A stretch of DNA of 64,000 nucleotides from Solen grandis (GCA_021229015.1 CM037789.1:32407856-32471855), one strand, 5' to 3'; shown: positions 23,068 to 34,957, counted from the stretch's first letter. Translations and numbers: made by a program. The notes: generated by a model from the letters alone, not told the origin.

Positions 23068-23131
23068 TGGGGCGTTGTTTGTAGGAATGAAGAGTAAACC
23101 TGCTGGTAAGGTGTTCTGGCTGAAGAAGTAA
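23040..23131 (+). pseudogene. Frameshifted C-terminal end of the TRIM-like gene
   Basis: In the +1 frame the coding sequence continues after residue R-P of the annotated frame with CLSYRDTDGALFVGMKSK and ends in FWLKK then TAA (23129-23131). This is the normal final blade of the propeller. A single-base homopolymer error would explain the break; a real null allele is the alternative. Confidence 0.8.
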
Positions 23132-23134
23132 TGA

Positions 23135-24282
23135 AGAAGTAATATGTCGACTGTTTTATCAGGATTAATATCACCATGGCAACCTTGAAGTATTGTTTAA
23201 ATTATATCAAGTCAGACAATCTTATTACATGGTGCGAGTATTTGAGAGTCAGACAGGAACTCGAACCGGGGACCGCTTGATTGCAGGGCTAGCTTGTCAA
23301 CAATCAAGAAAGCGATCTGCTTAACTAAATTCCACTCCATATTTAAGATTGTAAGATAATTTACATGTATTTTGATTGGTTTGGTTGCAGCAAATCGTGT
23401 TTCATGTTTTCCACGTGATCTTCGTGTCTATATTTGTCGTATAATCTATTTTTAGCTCAACTCGACTCGAGGTTACACAGTTACTCCGTACAAAACATTC
23501 ATGTATATTTTGCTTAGTTTTTTTTATGAACATGATAATGTATTTGAGATTGCTATTTGAAAGCAGTTTACAGTATCTAAAATTTCTTCCGTTTTTATTA
23601 TTGAATATTATTTTTTTTATTTTCGCATATTATATGTAACAAAATGTGTTGAATATGGAAATGGAAGAAACATGAAATGTCACCGTGCTCTTTTTTATAC
23701 GTTCTACATCCATCATTTATAACATTTTTAACGAATACCTAAATATGCATATCTCGTTTAAAAATGACACTGAGCTGTTTCCATGGTAACAGGGACTGGA
23801 TGTGTTTTTTTCTCGACGACCTGAGCGATAGTAATCTATGTGTGATTTATTTTCGTCGTTTGCAAGGCCGGTTCTAACGATTCATCTCAATGAAGATTGT
23901 TGTAATCTTTAATGGCCTTTAATGGCGACACAACCCTCTAAGCAAATTATCTCTGACATTGTGATAGTTTACATGCGGACCTTGCGAAAACCCGATATAT
24001 ATTACAATTTAAAGTAAATTGTTTTGTTACTTTCATGTCCAAAACATTGCGATAGTAAACTATTGTAATCACCCTTAATAGATATATGTCACAATATTTA
24101 CTGACTGTTTTATCATTCTTTTAATCGATTTATTTTGTTGTAGTTTTTTTTTTTTTTTTTTTTGTTCAATTATTCAATGATCACATGTTATATTTAGGAA
24201 ATAGAGTTCCATTTATATATCGTGTTATATTGCAGAATAATTCACGGTGTTAAGTTCAGGTGCGCAGTAATCTATTATCACG
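23135..24282. other. Downstream of the TRIM-like gene; AT-rich
   Basis: Presumed 3' UTR and intergenic DNA. At 23250-23300 there is a weak tRNA-like stretch (GGAACTCGAACCGGGGACCG, minus-strand B-box-like), too poor to call. No clear AATAAA was found just downstream of the stop. Confidence 0.4.
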
Positions 24283-24432
24283 AAGGCCGGAGTCGTGGGT
24301 TCAATCTCCGGTCAGGACATACCATCGTTAAAATGGTTCTGGTATGTCTTCTTTGCCTGGTGCTCAGTATGAGGGTAGTTCCAGGACTGGTTGTCAAGGT
24401 GATGAGATAATGTTACTGAGCGTACTGCTGTC
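24283..24432 (+). mobile_element. SINE family A, truncated at both ends
   Basis: B box TCGTGGGTTCAATCTCCGG, GACATACCATCG, GTTCCAGGACTGGTTGTCAA, GAGATAATGTTACTGAGCG. The 3' half is missing. Confidence 0.8.
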
Positions 24433-24574
24433 AGATCCATTGTATCTGGAGTCAGGGTTATAAGGTTATAAGTATTTCAATAGATAATTTTATAATCTAA
24501 AAAAAAAACGTTTTTATATGCGCATTATTACTTCTTTTCTTTTCTTTTTTTACACCTTTAAATCATTCATGTTC

Positions 24575-24770
24575 ATGGGTAATTAATTTTCGTCGATTCT
24601 CAAATTTCTGTCCTTGAATATTCATCCCCATGAAAATAGTTCATTAAACAGACACTATATTTTTTTAACACGAATCCATTAATAACCTCCTATGTACCAA
24701 CGGTATTGCCTGTGAAACAGAATCCTCGAAAGTTAGTGTCAACGATTAAAAATATGATTTTACAGAATCC
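24575..24770. mobile_element. MITE family 2, diverged copy
   Basis: GGGTAATTAATTTTCGTCGA, TTGAATATTCATCCCCATGA and a CTATATTTTTTTAACACGAATCC-like order match the better copy at 25310-25512. Confidence 0.5.
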
Positions 24771-25309
24771 GTGGTCAGGTCTATCTGTGCAAACAAAAAC
24801 AAATCTAGACAGCACAATGACATGTTTATGTCACCAAAATAATTAACTAAGTATTTTTTTTTCTGGCGACTATATGCATGGACATTTACCCAAGGGAGAA
24901 ATATAAACACAGTAAAGACAGGCACAGTTGTTTTTGTGTTTTTGCATTTTCCATTTTGTGTGTTTGCTTTTGTATATTTATGTATTTTGTCTGTATGAAG
25001 TGGAAATATTCTATACTTTTCGAATGTCTTATTGACCTTTACAATAAGGCTTACCGGTTTACCTAAATTCAGAGAGAGAGAGAGAGCTGTATTGATTGAA
25101 TGTTTGTTTATATTTTGTACATTTATGGGGACCCAAATTTACAGTAAACCCAGTGAACAAAGGTCACTTAAGGGAAACTTTAAGTTAGCCTGTTTTTGGG
25201 GGGAAGGGGTGCTGATTTCTTGGAATCCAGTCACTAGCCTTTGTTGAAACTTGAATACTACTACTGTAACATAAACTATTTATCAAGGGATTAATATCCG
25301 TCAATATGT

Positions 25310-25512
25310 TCATCATTAATTTTCGCTGGGCACTAATTTTCGTCGATTTCGTGGAGGGTTTTATGTATGAATATTAATCCACACGAAAACCGTTCTCTTA
25401 TATAAACCTCACGTTTTCTAAGACATAAATCCACGAATAAATGTACCGACGAAATTCCCTTAGATACATAATCAACGAAATTAAATGTCAACGAAAATTA
25501 ATGATTTTACAT
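25310..25512. mobile_element. MITE family 2 (TTAATTTTCG inverted repeats)
   Basis: The left end TCATTAATTTTCG and the right end CGAAAATTAATGA are inverted. Inside are GATTTCGTGGAGGGTTTT, GAATATTAATCCACACGAAA and CACGTTTTCTAAGACATAAA. Partial copies lie at 24575 and 29565. No protein is encoded. Confidence 0.65.
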
Positions 25513-26203
25513 TATATAAGACCCCCAAGAATATCAATGATTATACAGTTTGATTCATGATACATTTAACATCGTGTTTGTGTGAACTTAGTAAAAACTA
25601 ATGCCTACAGTTGTAACCGACTATAACAGGCTTTATGTATATATAAATAAAGAAATTGTTGACCGAGCATCGGTGTTTTTCATATGTTTCAATCCGTTAT
25701 ATATAGTAGACAAGTCAAGCCTTCAAATGTCGGGTGAGTAGGGCTGTAACGATTCACCGGTATATCGTGGCATCGTATTCGGATGTTGCCAATACGACTG
25801 TATCGAATCGCCTCATTAAAAATCGCGATTCTAAATGTCATACTGTTGAAATCAATTCATTATTTGTACATATCATAACGTATCTACAGGGCAGGCATGC
25901 CTTAATTAAGTTAAATGTTACTGCGCACGTTTGTTTACATTCAAGAACACAAATTAACTGTCAAACATATGGAGCTAGGAACTTGCGAATATACGAATTT
26001 GAAATATGATCTTTTTCTAATCTGTTGAAATAATTATCAATCCAGTTTGATATAAAAACATTCTTTTTCTAATAATTTAAATATTTTCTGAAATAATTCT
26101 TGTTTTAAAGTCACTGTCTGGTAAAAATGCACAAGAACTGTAAATTCGTATATAGGGCTGAATATGAAATACTCAATCTACTGACTTACTAGCTAGATTG
26201 AAC

Positions 26204-26400
26204 ATGGCAGACGATGCATACCAACTGCCGTACCGAAATGCTCCAGCTAAATTTAAATCAAAAGTCTGGGCCCATTTTGGTTTCGCTAAGCTTGATGAGA
26301 AAAGGGTAATTTGTAAAATTTGCCACACTGAATAGAAATATGCTGGTGGAACTACAAATATGTCGACGCATCCCAGCCGGTATCACAAAATAACAGAAAC
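26204..26400 (+). pseudogene. hAT transposase N-terminal BED zinc-finger remnant
   Basis: From the ATG at 26204 the frame reads a BED-type finger: aromatic VWAHFGF, then VICKICHTE, a TAG stop at 26333-26335, then KYAGGTTNMSTHPSRYH. The Cys-x2-Cys and His-x4-His ligands are present on either side of the stop. The catalytic core that should follow is absent. Confidence 0.8.
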
Positions 26401-26607
26401 CAGTTCTAAATCTGGTAAATATGATTTGTTTTGTTGGATAAACTAATTTACAATTGCTGTAATAATTTTATTGCACAGTGTTAACCACCAAGAATAATGT
26501 TAATGTATAAACACACTTGACTCTAAGTTCAATGGAAAAAGGAAATGGAATGTATTTACTGCATGAGTTTGAGATTATTTCCTATATTTTATGTTTCTCG
26601 TTAACTT

Positions 26608-26826
26608 TTGAATAGTGGAACTAAATTTATTACATTTTTTTGTTTGTTTCACGAATTACAACAGGAGTTGGCCTCCTCTGTACCATCAGAAAGGGTGTTT
26701 TCTATTGCTGGGGTCATTGTCACACCAACAAGAGCATGTTTAGACTCAGACACCCTTGACATGATAATTTTCCTGAAAAAGAATATGACACAAAAAGATA
26801 TTCAGGCTGCCATGCAAGTTCTTTGA
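26608..26826 (+). pseudogene. hAT transposase C-terminal dimerisation domain remnant
   Basis: The frame contains ELASSVPSERVFSIAGVIVT and then LDSDTLDMIIFLKKNM before a stop. This is the conserved C-terminal hAT dimerisation motif (SERVFS.AG... L....L..LI.L..N). The upstream first residues are probably intron or internal-deletion junction. With the BED remnant it shows the element derives from an autonomous hAT by internal deletion. Confidence 0.85.
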
Positions 26827-27359
26827 ACATGGTATCTGAGTTCAGTCTAAAAAATTAATGACATTTGAACCAATTTCAAAATCAAAGATGTTGTGATTTG
26901 TTACAGTTACATAAAGTGCAGTAAATGAATCGCGATTCATATCGTGAATCGTGACAAGTGTATCGGGATGCGTATCGTATCGCGACCTGGGTAGAGATAC
27001 GCAGCCCTACGGGTGAGTGTAATTAGAATTGTTTCTTAAACAATAAATAATCATTTATATCAAATGCGCCCGACAAAATTAGCAAAAAGAGTAACCATGC
27101 TTTTATGGGTCAATGTCTATGAACAATTGAATAAATTTATCTTGGTTTTAAATAATAATTATAAAAATAATGATAGAAAGAAATAATTCTAACTTTTGGA
27201 TAATTGGGTTATATTGTTTTCATTCCCCTTGATAAGTATGCTTTGAAGGGCTCACGTTGATTCTTGCTGATATCCTCATAACTATAAGAGAATAATCCGA
27301 CCTGTTTAAAAGATGTATTATATGTCTGTGTGAACAGCTATACAAATAAATATACAAAC

Positions 27360-27581
27360 TCCGGTGCCTCAATCACGGCCACACTGAGTTACCACGTGAC
27401 CATAGTGTGTACCAAAAATAACGCTATGAATTCTTGTGATTTAGCTGAAACTCAGCTTCTTTTTAACTCACTGTGGCAGAAATCTCTTGTGGTAGAGATT
27501 GATATAGTGCCAAGGAAACCACGGTACGTTGGTAGACAAAAAATGTCGGTGAAAATACGTACTGGATTACTTGAAGCTTAA
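27360..27581 (+). pseudogene. Possible transposase fragment (GRQ motif)
   Basis: A short frame ending DIVPRKPRYVGRQKM resembles the P-R-x-x-G-R-Q motif in the middle of ZMYM/'52 kDa repressor'-type hAT transposases. Only about 75 codons are open and neither flank extends the similarity. Recognition is weak. Confidence 0.25.
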
Positions 27582-27630
27582 TCACTTCATTCTATTATTT
27601 TAACATGTAATAGAGCACTTTACATCTACC

Positions 27631-27910
27631 GGTCCCGATGGCCGAGTGCTTAGAGCGTCTGCTCGGAATCGGGATGTTGTGAGTTCGATCCCGAGCCGCG
27701 ACATAACAAAGTCGTTAAATATGGTATTGGTATAGCTCCTTGCTTAGCTTTCAACATATAAGGATAGTTCAAGGATTGATTGGCCCGGTGTCAGGATAAT
27801 GTGACTGGGTGTGGTATCATGCCACATGTCTACGGCACTATATCTGTCTCAAGTAGACATAGTCTCCAGATACTGTCGGTGGGACGTTAAATACAATAAA
27901 CAAATAAACA
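27631..27910 (+). mobile_element. SINE family A with short internal deletion
   Basis: Full head (GGTCCCGATGGCCGAGTGCT; B box GAGTTCGATCCCGAGC) and core to GGTATCATGCCACATGTCTA. Then about 21 bp are missing, so CGGC joins ACTATATCTGTCTCAAG directly. The right half of the hairpin is gone. Ends TCGGTGGGACGTTAAATACA. Confidence 0.92.
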
Positions 27911-28705
27911 TACCTTACATCTTGTTGTTCTGGGCAATTAGCTGACGTTTTAAATCGAACTTATCTACCTGAAAACCATAACCTCTTTACGAGCAGCATT
28001 TAAAACGAAATAAAATAAATTAAAAACATGACTTTCCTATGATAAGCCAACTTAAAACCAGAGTGATAAGATGTAAAATCACTAATGAAAAATAAGTAAC
28101 CTGTGCCTCTCCAAGATGTATGAGAAATGCGCAGTGAAAACTCGTTTCCATTTTCCCAACATAAACTTTTTCCCCAAACATAAATGCTATTCTTATTTGC
28201 GGTTGTGATTTCTCCCAGACGAGGACACACTTTTTTTCAAACCTAAATGCTCTTTTATTTTCCCATCCTCAGGCTAACGATGATAGACTCTTGGCTTAGT
28301 GGCTTGGCTTCAATGTGTTTCCATAAAGACAATCCAATACAATAGATCGCACTGGCATTCTGCAGTTGTGGATTTTTCCCAGTCAGAGAAACCCTTTTTC
28401 GTGTTTCCCAACTTAATGTGTTTAGCAAAAAAAAAAAAAAAAAAACAACAACAACAGAAATCCAGTTGAGAATCAATATATGTAAACGTATCTTAAAACC
28501 AACACTCGTATGTAGTATCATATTCTGTTGTGTCGAGTTTTACAAAAATTACTCATTTAATCAAACGGACAATATACCTAACAATCGTTCCCATCCTCTG
28601 TAGGAAACTGCCAACTTTCTCACATACAGAGACAGAGACACAGTCTGTAGCCAGGACTCAAACCCATGACCCTCTATCAGTGAAAGGTAAAACCAGTATA
28701 CAGAT
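27911..28705. other. AT-rich DNA, poly(A) run at 28425-28445
   Basis: No gene supported. Short open frames have no recognisable domain. Confidence 0.4.
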
Positions 28706-28830
28706 TTGTTTGTTTATCTATTAGATAACCTTCCACCGGCAGTATTTCAGCCATTTGTTTGAGACAGATATAATGCTGCCACACCGTATATGGCATGATA
28801 CCACACCCAGTCACATTATCTTGACACCCC
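28706..28830 (-). mobile_element. SINE family A 3' half, cut by the tandem array
   Basis: The SINE tail through GGCATGATACCACACCCAGT and CACATTATCTTGACACC is present. The 5' half is replaced by the 61-bp array that begins at once. Confidence 0.85.
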
Positions 28831-29560
28831 GCAAAAAATAGCACCAGGCGTCAAGCGACACGAGGGGCCAAGAGATACCAAGTGACACCGGGCCTCAAGT
28901 GGCACCTGGCATTAAGCGACGCGAGGGGCCAAGAGATATCAAGTGACACCAGGCCTAAATGCGAACCTGGTACAAAGCGACACGAGGGGCCAAGAGATAT
29001 CAAGTGGCACAATGCCTTAAGTGGCACCTAGAACCAAGCAACACGAGGGGCCAAGAGATACCAAGTGGCACCAGGCCTCAAGTGGTACCTGATACCAAGC
29101 AACACAAGGAGCCAAGATATACCAACTAGCACCAGGCCTCAAGTGGTACCTGCTACCAAGCGACATGTAGGGCCAAGAAATACCAAGTAGCACCAGGCCT
29201 CAAGTGGCATCAAGCACTAAACGACACAAGGGGCCAAGAGATACCAAGTAGCACGAGGCCTCAAGTGGCACCTGGTACTAAGCGACACGAGGGGCCAAGA
29301 GATACAAAGTAGTACCAGGCCTTAAGTGGCACCTGGCACTAAGCGACACAAGGGGCCAAGAGATACAAAGTAGCACCAGGCCTCAAGTGGCAATTGGTGC
29401 CAAGCGACACGAGGGGCCAAGAGATACCAAGTGACACCAGGCCTTATGTGGCACCTGGTACTATGCGACACGAGGGGACAAGAGATACCAAGAAACACCA
29501 GGCCTAAAAAGGCACCTGGCCGCAAGCGACACGAGGGGCCAAGAGATACCAAGTACTGTA
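28831..29560. repeat. Tandem array, about 61-bp unit (about 12 copies)
   Basis: Units contain AGCGACACGAGGGGCCAAGA, GATACCAAGTGACACCAGGC and CTCAAGTGGCACCTGGCA. The sub-motif AAGTGRCACCAGGCCTC is shared with the next array. The minus open frame at 29322-29618 is an artefact of the repeat. Confidence 0.95.
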
Positions 29561-29564
29561 GAAT

Positions 29565-29692
29565 CATTAATTTTCGTGGGAAATAATTTTCCTTGGTTTC
29601 GTGGATGAATTTATCCACGAATATTAATCCTCACGAAAACTGTTTATTTCATAGACCTCATGTTTTCTAGAACTTGGTTCCACGAAGACAAA
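29565..29692. mobile_element. Partial MITE family 2 between two arrays
   Basis: Starts AGAATCATTAATTTTCGTGG and contains TTTCGTGGATGAATTTATCC and CACGTTTTCT-like ATGTTTTCTAGAAC. The right end is missing. It sits exactly at the switch from the 61-bp to the 44-bp array. Confidence 0.7.
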
Positions 29693-31650
29693 AGACCTCA
29701 TATGGGACCAAGTGAAACTAAACGTCAAATAACACCAGGCCTCATATGGGACCAAGTGACACGAAACGTCAAGTGACACCAGGCCTCATATGGCACCAAG
29801 TGACCCTAGACGTCAAATGACACCAGGCCTCATATGGCACCAAGTGACACTAGGCGTCAAGTGATACAAGACCTCATATGGCACCAAGTGACACTAGGCG
29901 TCAAGTGACACAAGACCTCATATGGCACCAAGTGACACTAGACGTCAAATGACACAAAACCTCATATGGCAAAAAGTGACACTAGACGTCAAATGACACA
30001 AAAATTCATATGGCACCAAGTGGCACTAGGCGTCAAGTGACACAAAACCTCATATGGCACCAAGTGACACTAGACGTCAAGTGACACCAGGCCTCATATG
30101 GGACCAAGTGACACTAGGCATCAAGTGACACAAGACCTCATATGGGACCAAGTGACATTAGGCATCAAGTGACACAGGCCTCATATGGCACCAAGTGACA
30201 CTAGACATCAAGTGACACCAGGCCTCATATGGCACCAAGTGACACTAGGCGTCAAGTGACACAAGACCTCATATGGCACCAAGTGACACTAGGCGTCAAG
30301 TGACACAAGACCTCATATGGGACCAAGTGACACTAGACGTCAAGTGACACAAGACCTCATATGGCACCAAGTGACACTAGACGTCAAGTGACACAAGACC
30401 TCATATGCACCAGTGACACTAGATGTCAAGTGACACAAGACCTCATATGGCACCAAGTGACACTAGACGTCAAGTGACACCAGACCTCATATGGCACCAA
30501 GTGACACTAGATGTCAAGTGACACCAGACCTCATATGGACCAAGTGACACTAGACTCAATGGCACCAGCCTCATATGGCACCAAGTGACACTAGGCATCA
30601 AGTGACACAAGACCTCATATGGCACCAAGTGACACTAGGCGTCAAGTGACACAAGACCTCATATGGCACCAAGTGACACTAGGCATCAAGTGACACAAGA
30701 CCTCATATGGCACCAAGTGCCACTAGGCGTCAAGTGACACAAAGCCTCATATTGCACCAAGTGACACTAGACGTCAAGTGACACAATACCTCATATGGCA
30801 CCAAGTGACACTAGACGTCAAGTGACACAAGACCTCATATGGCGCCAAGTGACACGAGACGTCAAATGACACCAGGCCTCATATGGCACCAAGTGACACA
30901 AGACATCAAGTGACAAGAGGCCTCATATGGGACCAAGTGACACTAGACCTCAAGTGACACCAAGACCTCATATGGCACCAAGTGACACTAGACGTCAAGT
31001 GACACAAGACCTCATATGGCACCAAGTGACACTAGACGTCAAGTGACACAAGACCTCATATGGCACCAAGTGACACTAGACGTCAAGTGACACAAGACCT
31101 CATATGGCACCAAGTGACACTAGACGTCAAGTGACACAAGACCTCATATGGCACCAAGTGACACTAGACGTCAAGTGACACAAGACCTCATATGGCACCA
31201 AGTGACACTAGGCGTCAATGACACAAACCTCATATGACACCAAGTGACACTAGACGTCAAGTGACACCAGGCCTCATATGGCACCAAGTGACACTAGACG
31301 TCAAGTGACACAAGACCTCATATGGCACCAAGTGACACTAGACGTCAAGTGACACAAGACCTCATATGGCACCAAGTGACACTAGGCGTCAAGTGACACA
31401 AGACCTCATATGGCACCAAGTGACACTAGACGTCAAGTGACACAAGACCTCATATGGCACCAAGTGACACTAGACGTCAAGTGACACAAAACCTCATATG
31501 GCACCAAGTGACACTAGACGTCAAGTGACACAAGACTTCATATGGCACCAAGTGACACTAGACGTCAAGTGACACAAGACCTCATATGGCACCAAGTGAC
31601 ACTAGACGTCAAGTGACACAAGACCTCATATGGCACCAAGTGATATTAGG
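29693..31650. repeat. Second 44-bp tandem array (about 44 copies)
   Basis: The unit is ACCTCATATGGCACCAAGTG, ACACTAGACGTCAAGTGACA, CAAG (44 bp). CAAGTGACAC occurs twice per unit. Most variation is G/A in GGCGTC/GACGTC and CAAGAC/CAGGCC. Sequence is unrelated to the array at 1-2200 although the period is the same. Confidence 0.97.
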
Positions 31651-33112
31651 CGTCATGTTACAAAAGGAACAATAACATTACTGTTTTGAATGTAACAAAC
31701 AATAACTGATGTATATATGGATAAATTCCACAAATGCTCTTGCAGAGAGAGAGGGAGAGAGAGAGAGAAAGCGAGAAACAAGACTGAATTTCAAGAGATA
31801 GATAGAAAGAAAGAAAAAGAAAGATGCGAATATTTTCATAATAAAACACAGAGAGAGAGAGAGAGAGATGTATTAAGAAACGTCTTGCGTATGAAATATA
31901 ACATCATTTAAAGGTCTATTGAGAAAAAAATCGATTGCTTTTCTCCGATCGGAGAAAAGCGATCGTGGAAAAACAATCGATTTTCCTACTTTATAGATAC
32001 ATAATTTTATATGCAACAAAGCAGAGAAAGAGAGAAAGTGAGGAGAGAGAAGCGGAGGAGAGGCAGTGAGATACATTAAAAAAGTAAAAATAGGTTACTT
32101 TTTAAGTCCAAAATAAGAAAACGTTTAGTTATTTTCCGTTTAAAACCGTATGTTACTTCAGTATCGGTAGACGCTCTACCTCTGTTTTTTGTTTTTACCC
32201 CGATTACACTTTAACTAATCACACGAATAAATTCGCGGAAATAACGTCATCATCGACATTAAAATCAATAATTATTTTGCATTCAACAATATACAACCAC
32301 CCAATGTTTCTGAAAAATAAAGAAGGTATCGAGAAAAAAAAACGATCGTTTTTCTCCGGTCGGACTGTTGAAATTCGATCGAAAATTTCCGACAACGGAT
32401 AGGTACCGATCGATCTTTTCCCTGTTGGAACGAATTCCGATCGGAGATGTTGGTTTTTAGATCGCAGTATCTTTTTTATTTATGGATGGATTTTCTTGAA
32501 GATACTATTTTTGGAAACTGGAGACTATGTTCTTTCAGAATATATATGGGTTAATAGTGTATAGGCATTAGTGTCGCTTAAAGTTTATGGAAAAAACCGA
32601 CGTTCCATAAATTCACCGACGCGGGTCGTTATTTGTGTGGTTTTTAATGGTTCTTGAAGGTTTCACCCGTTTTATTAAATGTCTATTTCTCTGCCTAGAA
32701 TACAAAATGATATCATTCAGTGGAGAGGGATGTTAACTTGAAACATTTAACAATAATTATTGATTTAAATCGCCGGTCAGAAATGCGTTGATCTCGTATC
32801 AGATGTACTCATCTGTACCAGTCAACATTAAATTTCTCAATGAAACAAAGGTGTACAACCGCTAATACTCCACATGACACCTTTTTGCAGTTATCTCCCT
32901 TGTATATTTTATAGCTCGTCATCAGACAATGACTTATTTTGCCCACCATACTAAATATTTCTTGTCAGCCATGTTTATCTGATTATTTGCCAGTCTATAA
33001 AGTGTAATCGGACATTATGTATTTTTAGACCACGTGATTATTTCAGGAAATGTAAGTCACGTGGTTTATTAGTTAATAGGATGGTGCCATGCTGCAGATT
33101 TATCCTTCTATA
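31651..33112. other. Intergenic DNA with GA tracts and palindromes
   Basis: (GA)n at 31745-31770 and 31850-31868. A perfect 24-bp palindrome at 31937-31960 is centred on CCGATCGG, and a related ATCGATC-rich stretch lies at 32330-32460. No gene found. Confidence 0.6.
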
Positions 33113-33261
33113 TACAGTTGAACCTTACTTAGCGGTCAGTATTAATATTACCAAACTATAGCATTTTCTTATTTGTTTAACTTTCATTAAGCGGCCACCT
33201 CTTTTAAGCGGTCACTATCTCTTGTTCCATTGTCAGACCCCTTTAGACAGGTTTGACTGTA
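33113..33261. mobile_element. MITE family 1 (TA-inserting), copy 1
   Basis: Terminal inverted repeats TACAGTTGAACCT and AGGTTTGACTGTA. The inside repeats GCGGTCA and GCGGCCACCT. TA at both ends and the size suggest a Tc1/mariner-type MITE. Other copies: 35723, 38709, 52233 and 59485. Confidence 0.8.
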
Positions 33262-33480
33262 AATGTATACGCATTTTAATTTGTTCTAGTTTTTAGTTTG
33301 CAGCCTATAAATATACATTGATCCAAAAACAAGAGTTCTAGAATTTGGCGTGTTCTCTACAAATATAAGGAACAATAATTTTATTGAAACAATTCTTGAT
33401 GTAACCTTCGCAAGACGCCGTTTACGCACAAAATATGATCAGTTTTAAGCGGATCTCAAATAAGCAAATGGATATTGTTG

Positions 33481-33637
33481 TTTGTTTGTTGGTTTAACGT
33501 CCCATCGACAGTATTGCAGTCATATGGAGACTATCTCTACTTGAGACAGATAGAGTGCTGTCACACTGCAGTATCACACTGTAGACAAGGGGCATGATAC
33601 CACACCCGGTCACATTATCCTAACATCGGTGCAACGA
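33481..33637 (-). mobile_element. SINE family A, 5' truncated
   Basis: Tail GTTGGTTTAACGTCCCATCG, core CACACTGCAGTATCACACTG, GGGGCATGATACCACACCCG, GTCACATTATCCTAACATCG. The head is missing. Confidence 0.85.
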
Positions 33638-33639
33638 TT

Positions 33640-34185
33640 TTAAGTGACCCCACAAAATCAAGTTCCCTCGGGAACCTTAAAAACGTTGGCCGGGTTGGCC
33701 ATAATGAAAACGTTTCCAGCCCCCCCCCCCCCCCATTTCATTTTCATATGTCCGGCCAGGAATCTACATGTTACCACGGGTGAATGTGAAAACGTTTTCA
33801 AATTCCCCTATTCAACATCACATAACTTAAGTTTAGGATCAAATACTAATAGATACATCATTGTACTAACGACACATTAAGTATAAGTTATAACGTAAGA
33901 TATAAACTTTTCCAAAGAAGAAACAGTTTTAAGTTCCGGGTGGGGCGGGGGGGGGGGGGCTTACCAGCCTTATGTTTACCTCATATAATTTTAATTTAGG
34001 ACAATTGAATGCCAATAGAATAATAAAAATGAAACACATTTGTTTATATTTTAAGTGTTTAAGTTTTTACGTTTTCCCGACGTAAAGGGAGGGGGGGGTC
34101 ATTTGAAAACGTTTTCAAGTTCCCGGGGGAGGAAAGTAAAATCATGGGAGGGCATTTGTAAACGTTTTTATGTTCCCGGGGAGAG
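33640..34185. repeat. Clustered AAAACGTTTT / poly-G repeat
   Basis: Three to five diverged units with GAAAACGTTTTCAAGTTCCC next to G or C runs, at about 33705, 33790, 34070-34130 and 34150-34180. A perfect 16-bp palindrome TTGAAAACGTTTTCAA is at 34103-34118. No coding content. Confidence 0.6.
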
Positions 34186-34957
34186 TAAAGCAGGGAGCTA
34201 TCAGTACCATTTTTTAACGAATGGTATCAGACCCCCATTACAAACAATTTTCATAAACTCGCTGAATATATATTACATGTATTTAGGCATTGCGTTTTTA
34301 ATATCACACAAAAAAAGAATAACAATTTCTACAACACAACCAATAGAGATCTTCTCTGCTTAAACGATTAGGTCACTGAGTTGGAGCCTAACATCTGAAA
34401 AACATTTTAATGATCGAGTCTTCGCTCAACTTGTACTCTCTGGCAACCATTGGGCCTTCTTTATATTCATGAGGCGAACAACAACACGTGAAATAATACA
34501 ATCAATCCTCCACGTAACATCTGAAATCTGAATACATTATTGTTAAGATTGAACGGCTCAACGCGACTGGTTTCTTGGAGGAGAGACCTGTCTTTAGAAT
34601 TCCCAAATAAGATCAAATCTGAAGTCTGGGTTTACGACCAAACACAAAAGCGTCCACAGACTACTTACTGCCCGTTCTTTTATTAAATTATTTGTCAATA
34701 AATCATCAGTATGCCCTTGACAAATAAGTTATGGAATAATGTACAGAGATTACAACTCGGTTTCTGCTTATGATAAACGAGCAGATTTAACGAAAATCAG
34801 CCGCATAAAAGACAACTCATGACGTTCAACAAGGAGCGGTATAATTTGTATATTCGATTCTTTGCTTGTTTTTCGTATTCACTCGAATTTATGTATTTCG
34901 GTCATTTGATGACTTTTCCCAACACAAGGCAGATTATGATAAGTTTTCTTTATGTGA
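34186..34957. other. Intergenic DNA, nothing recognised
   Basis: No gene, repeat or RNA gene supported. Confidence 0.4.

Larger units (their letters stand above)
25739..27009 (+). mobile_element. Non-autonomous hAT transposon with perfect 8-bp target duplication
   Basis: Left end TAGGGCTGTAACGATTCACC and right end ...AGATACGCAGCCCTA are inverted over TAGGGCTG. The 8-bp direct repeat CGGGTGAG flanks both ends (25731-25738 and 27010-27017), the size typical of the hAT superfamily. The 1,271-bp element keeps only the beginning (BED finger) and end (dimerisation domain) of a transposase. Subterminal ATCGCGATTC-type motifs occur near both ends. Confidence 0.93.

Noticed and set aside
23225..23310. 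SINE or tRNA-like element
   Set aside because: Only a weak B-box-like match (minus strand), with no A box or body matching the other families.
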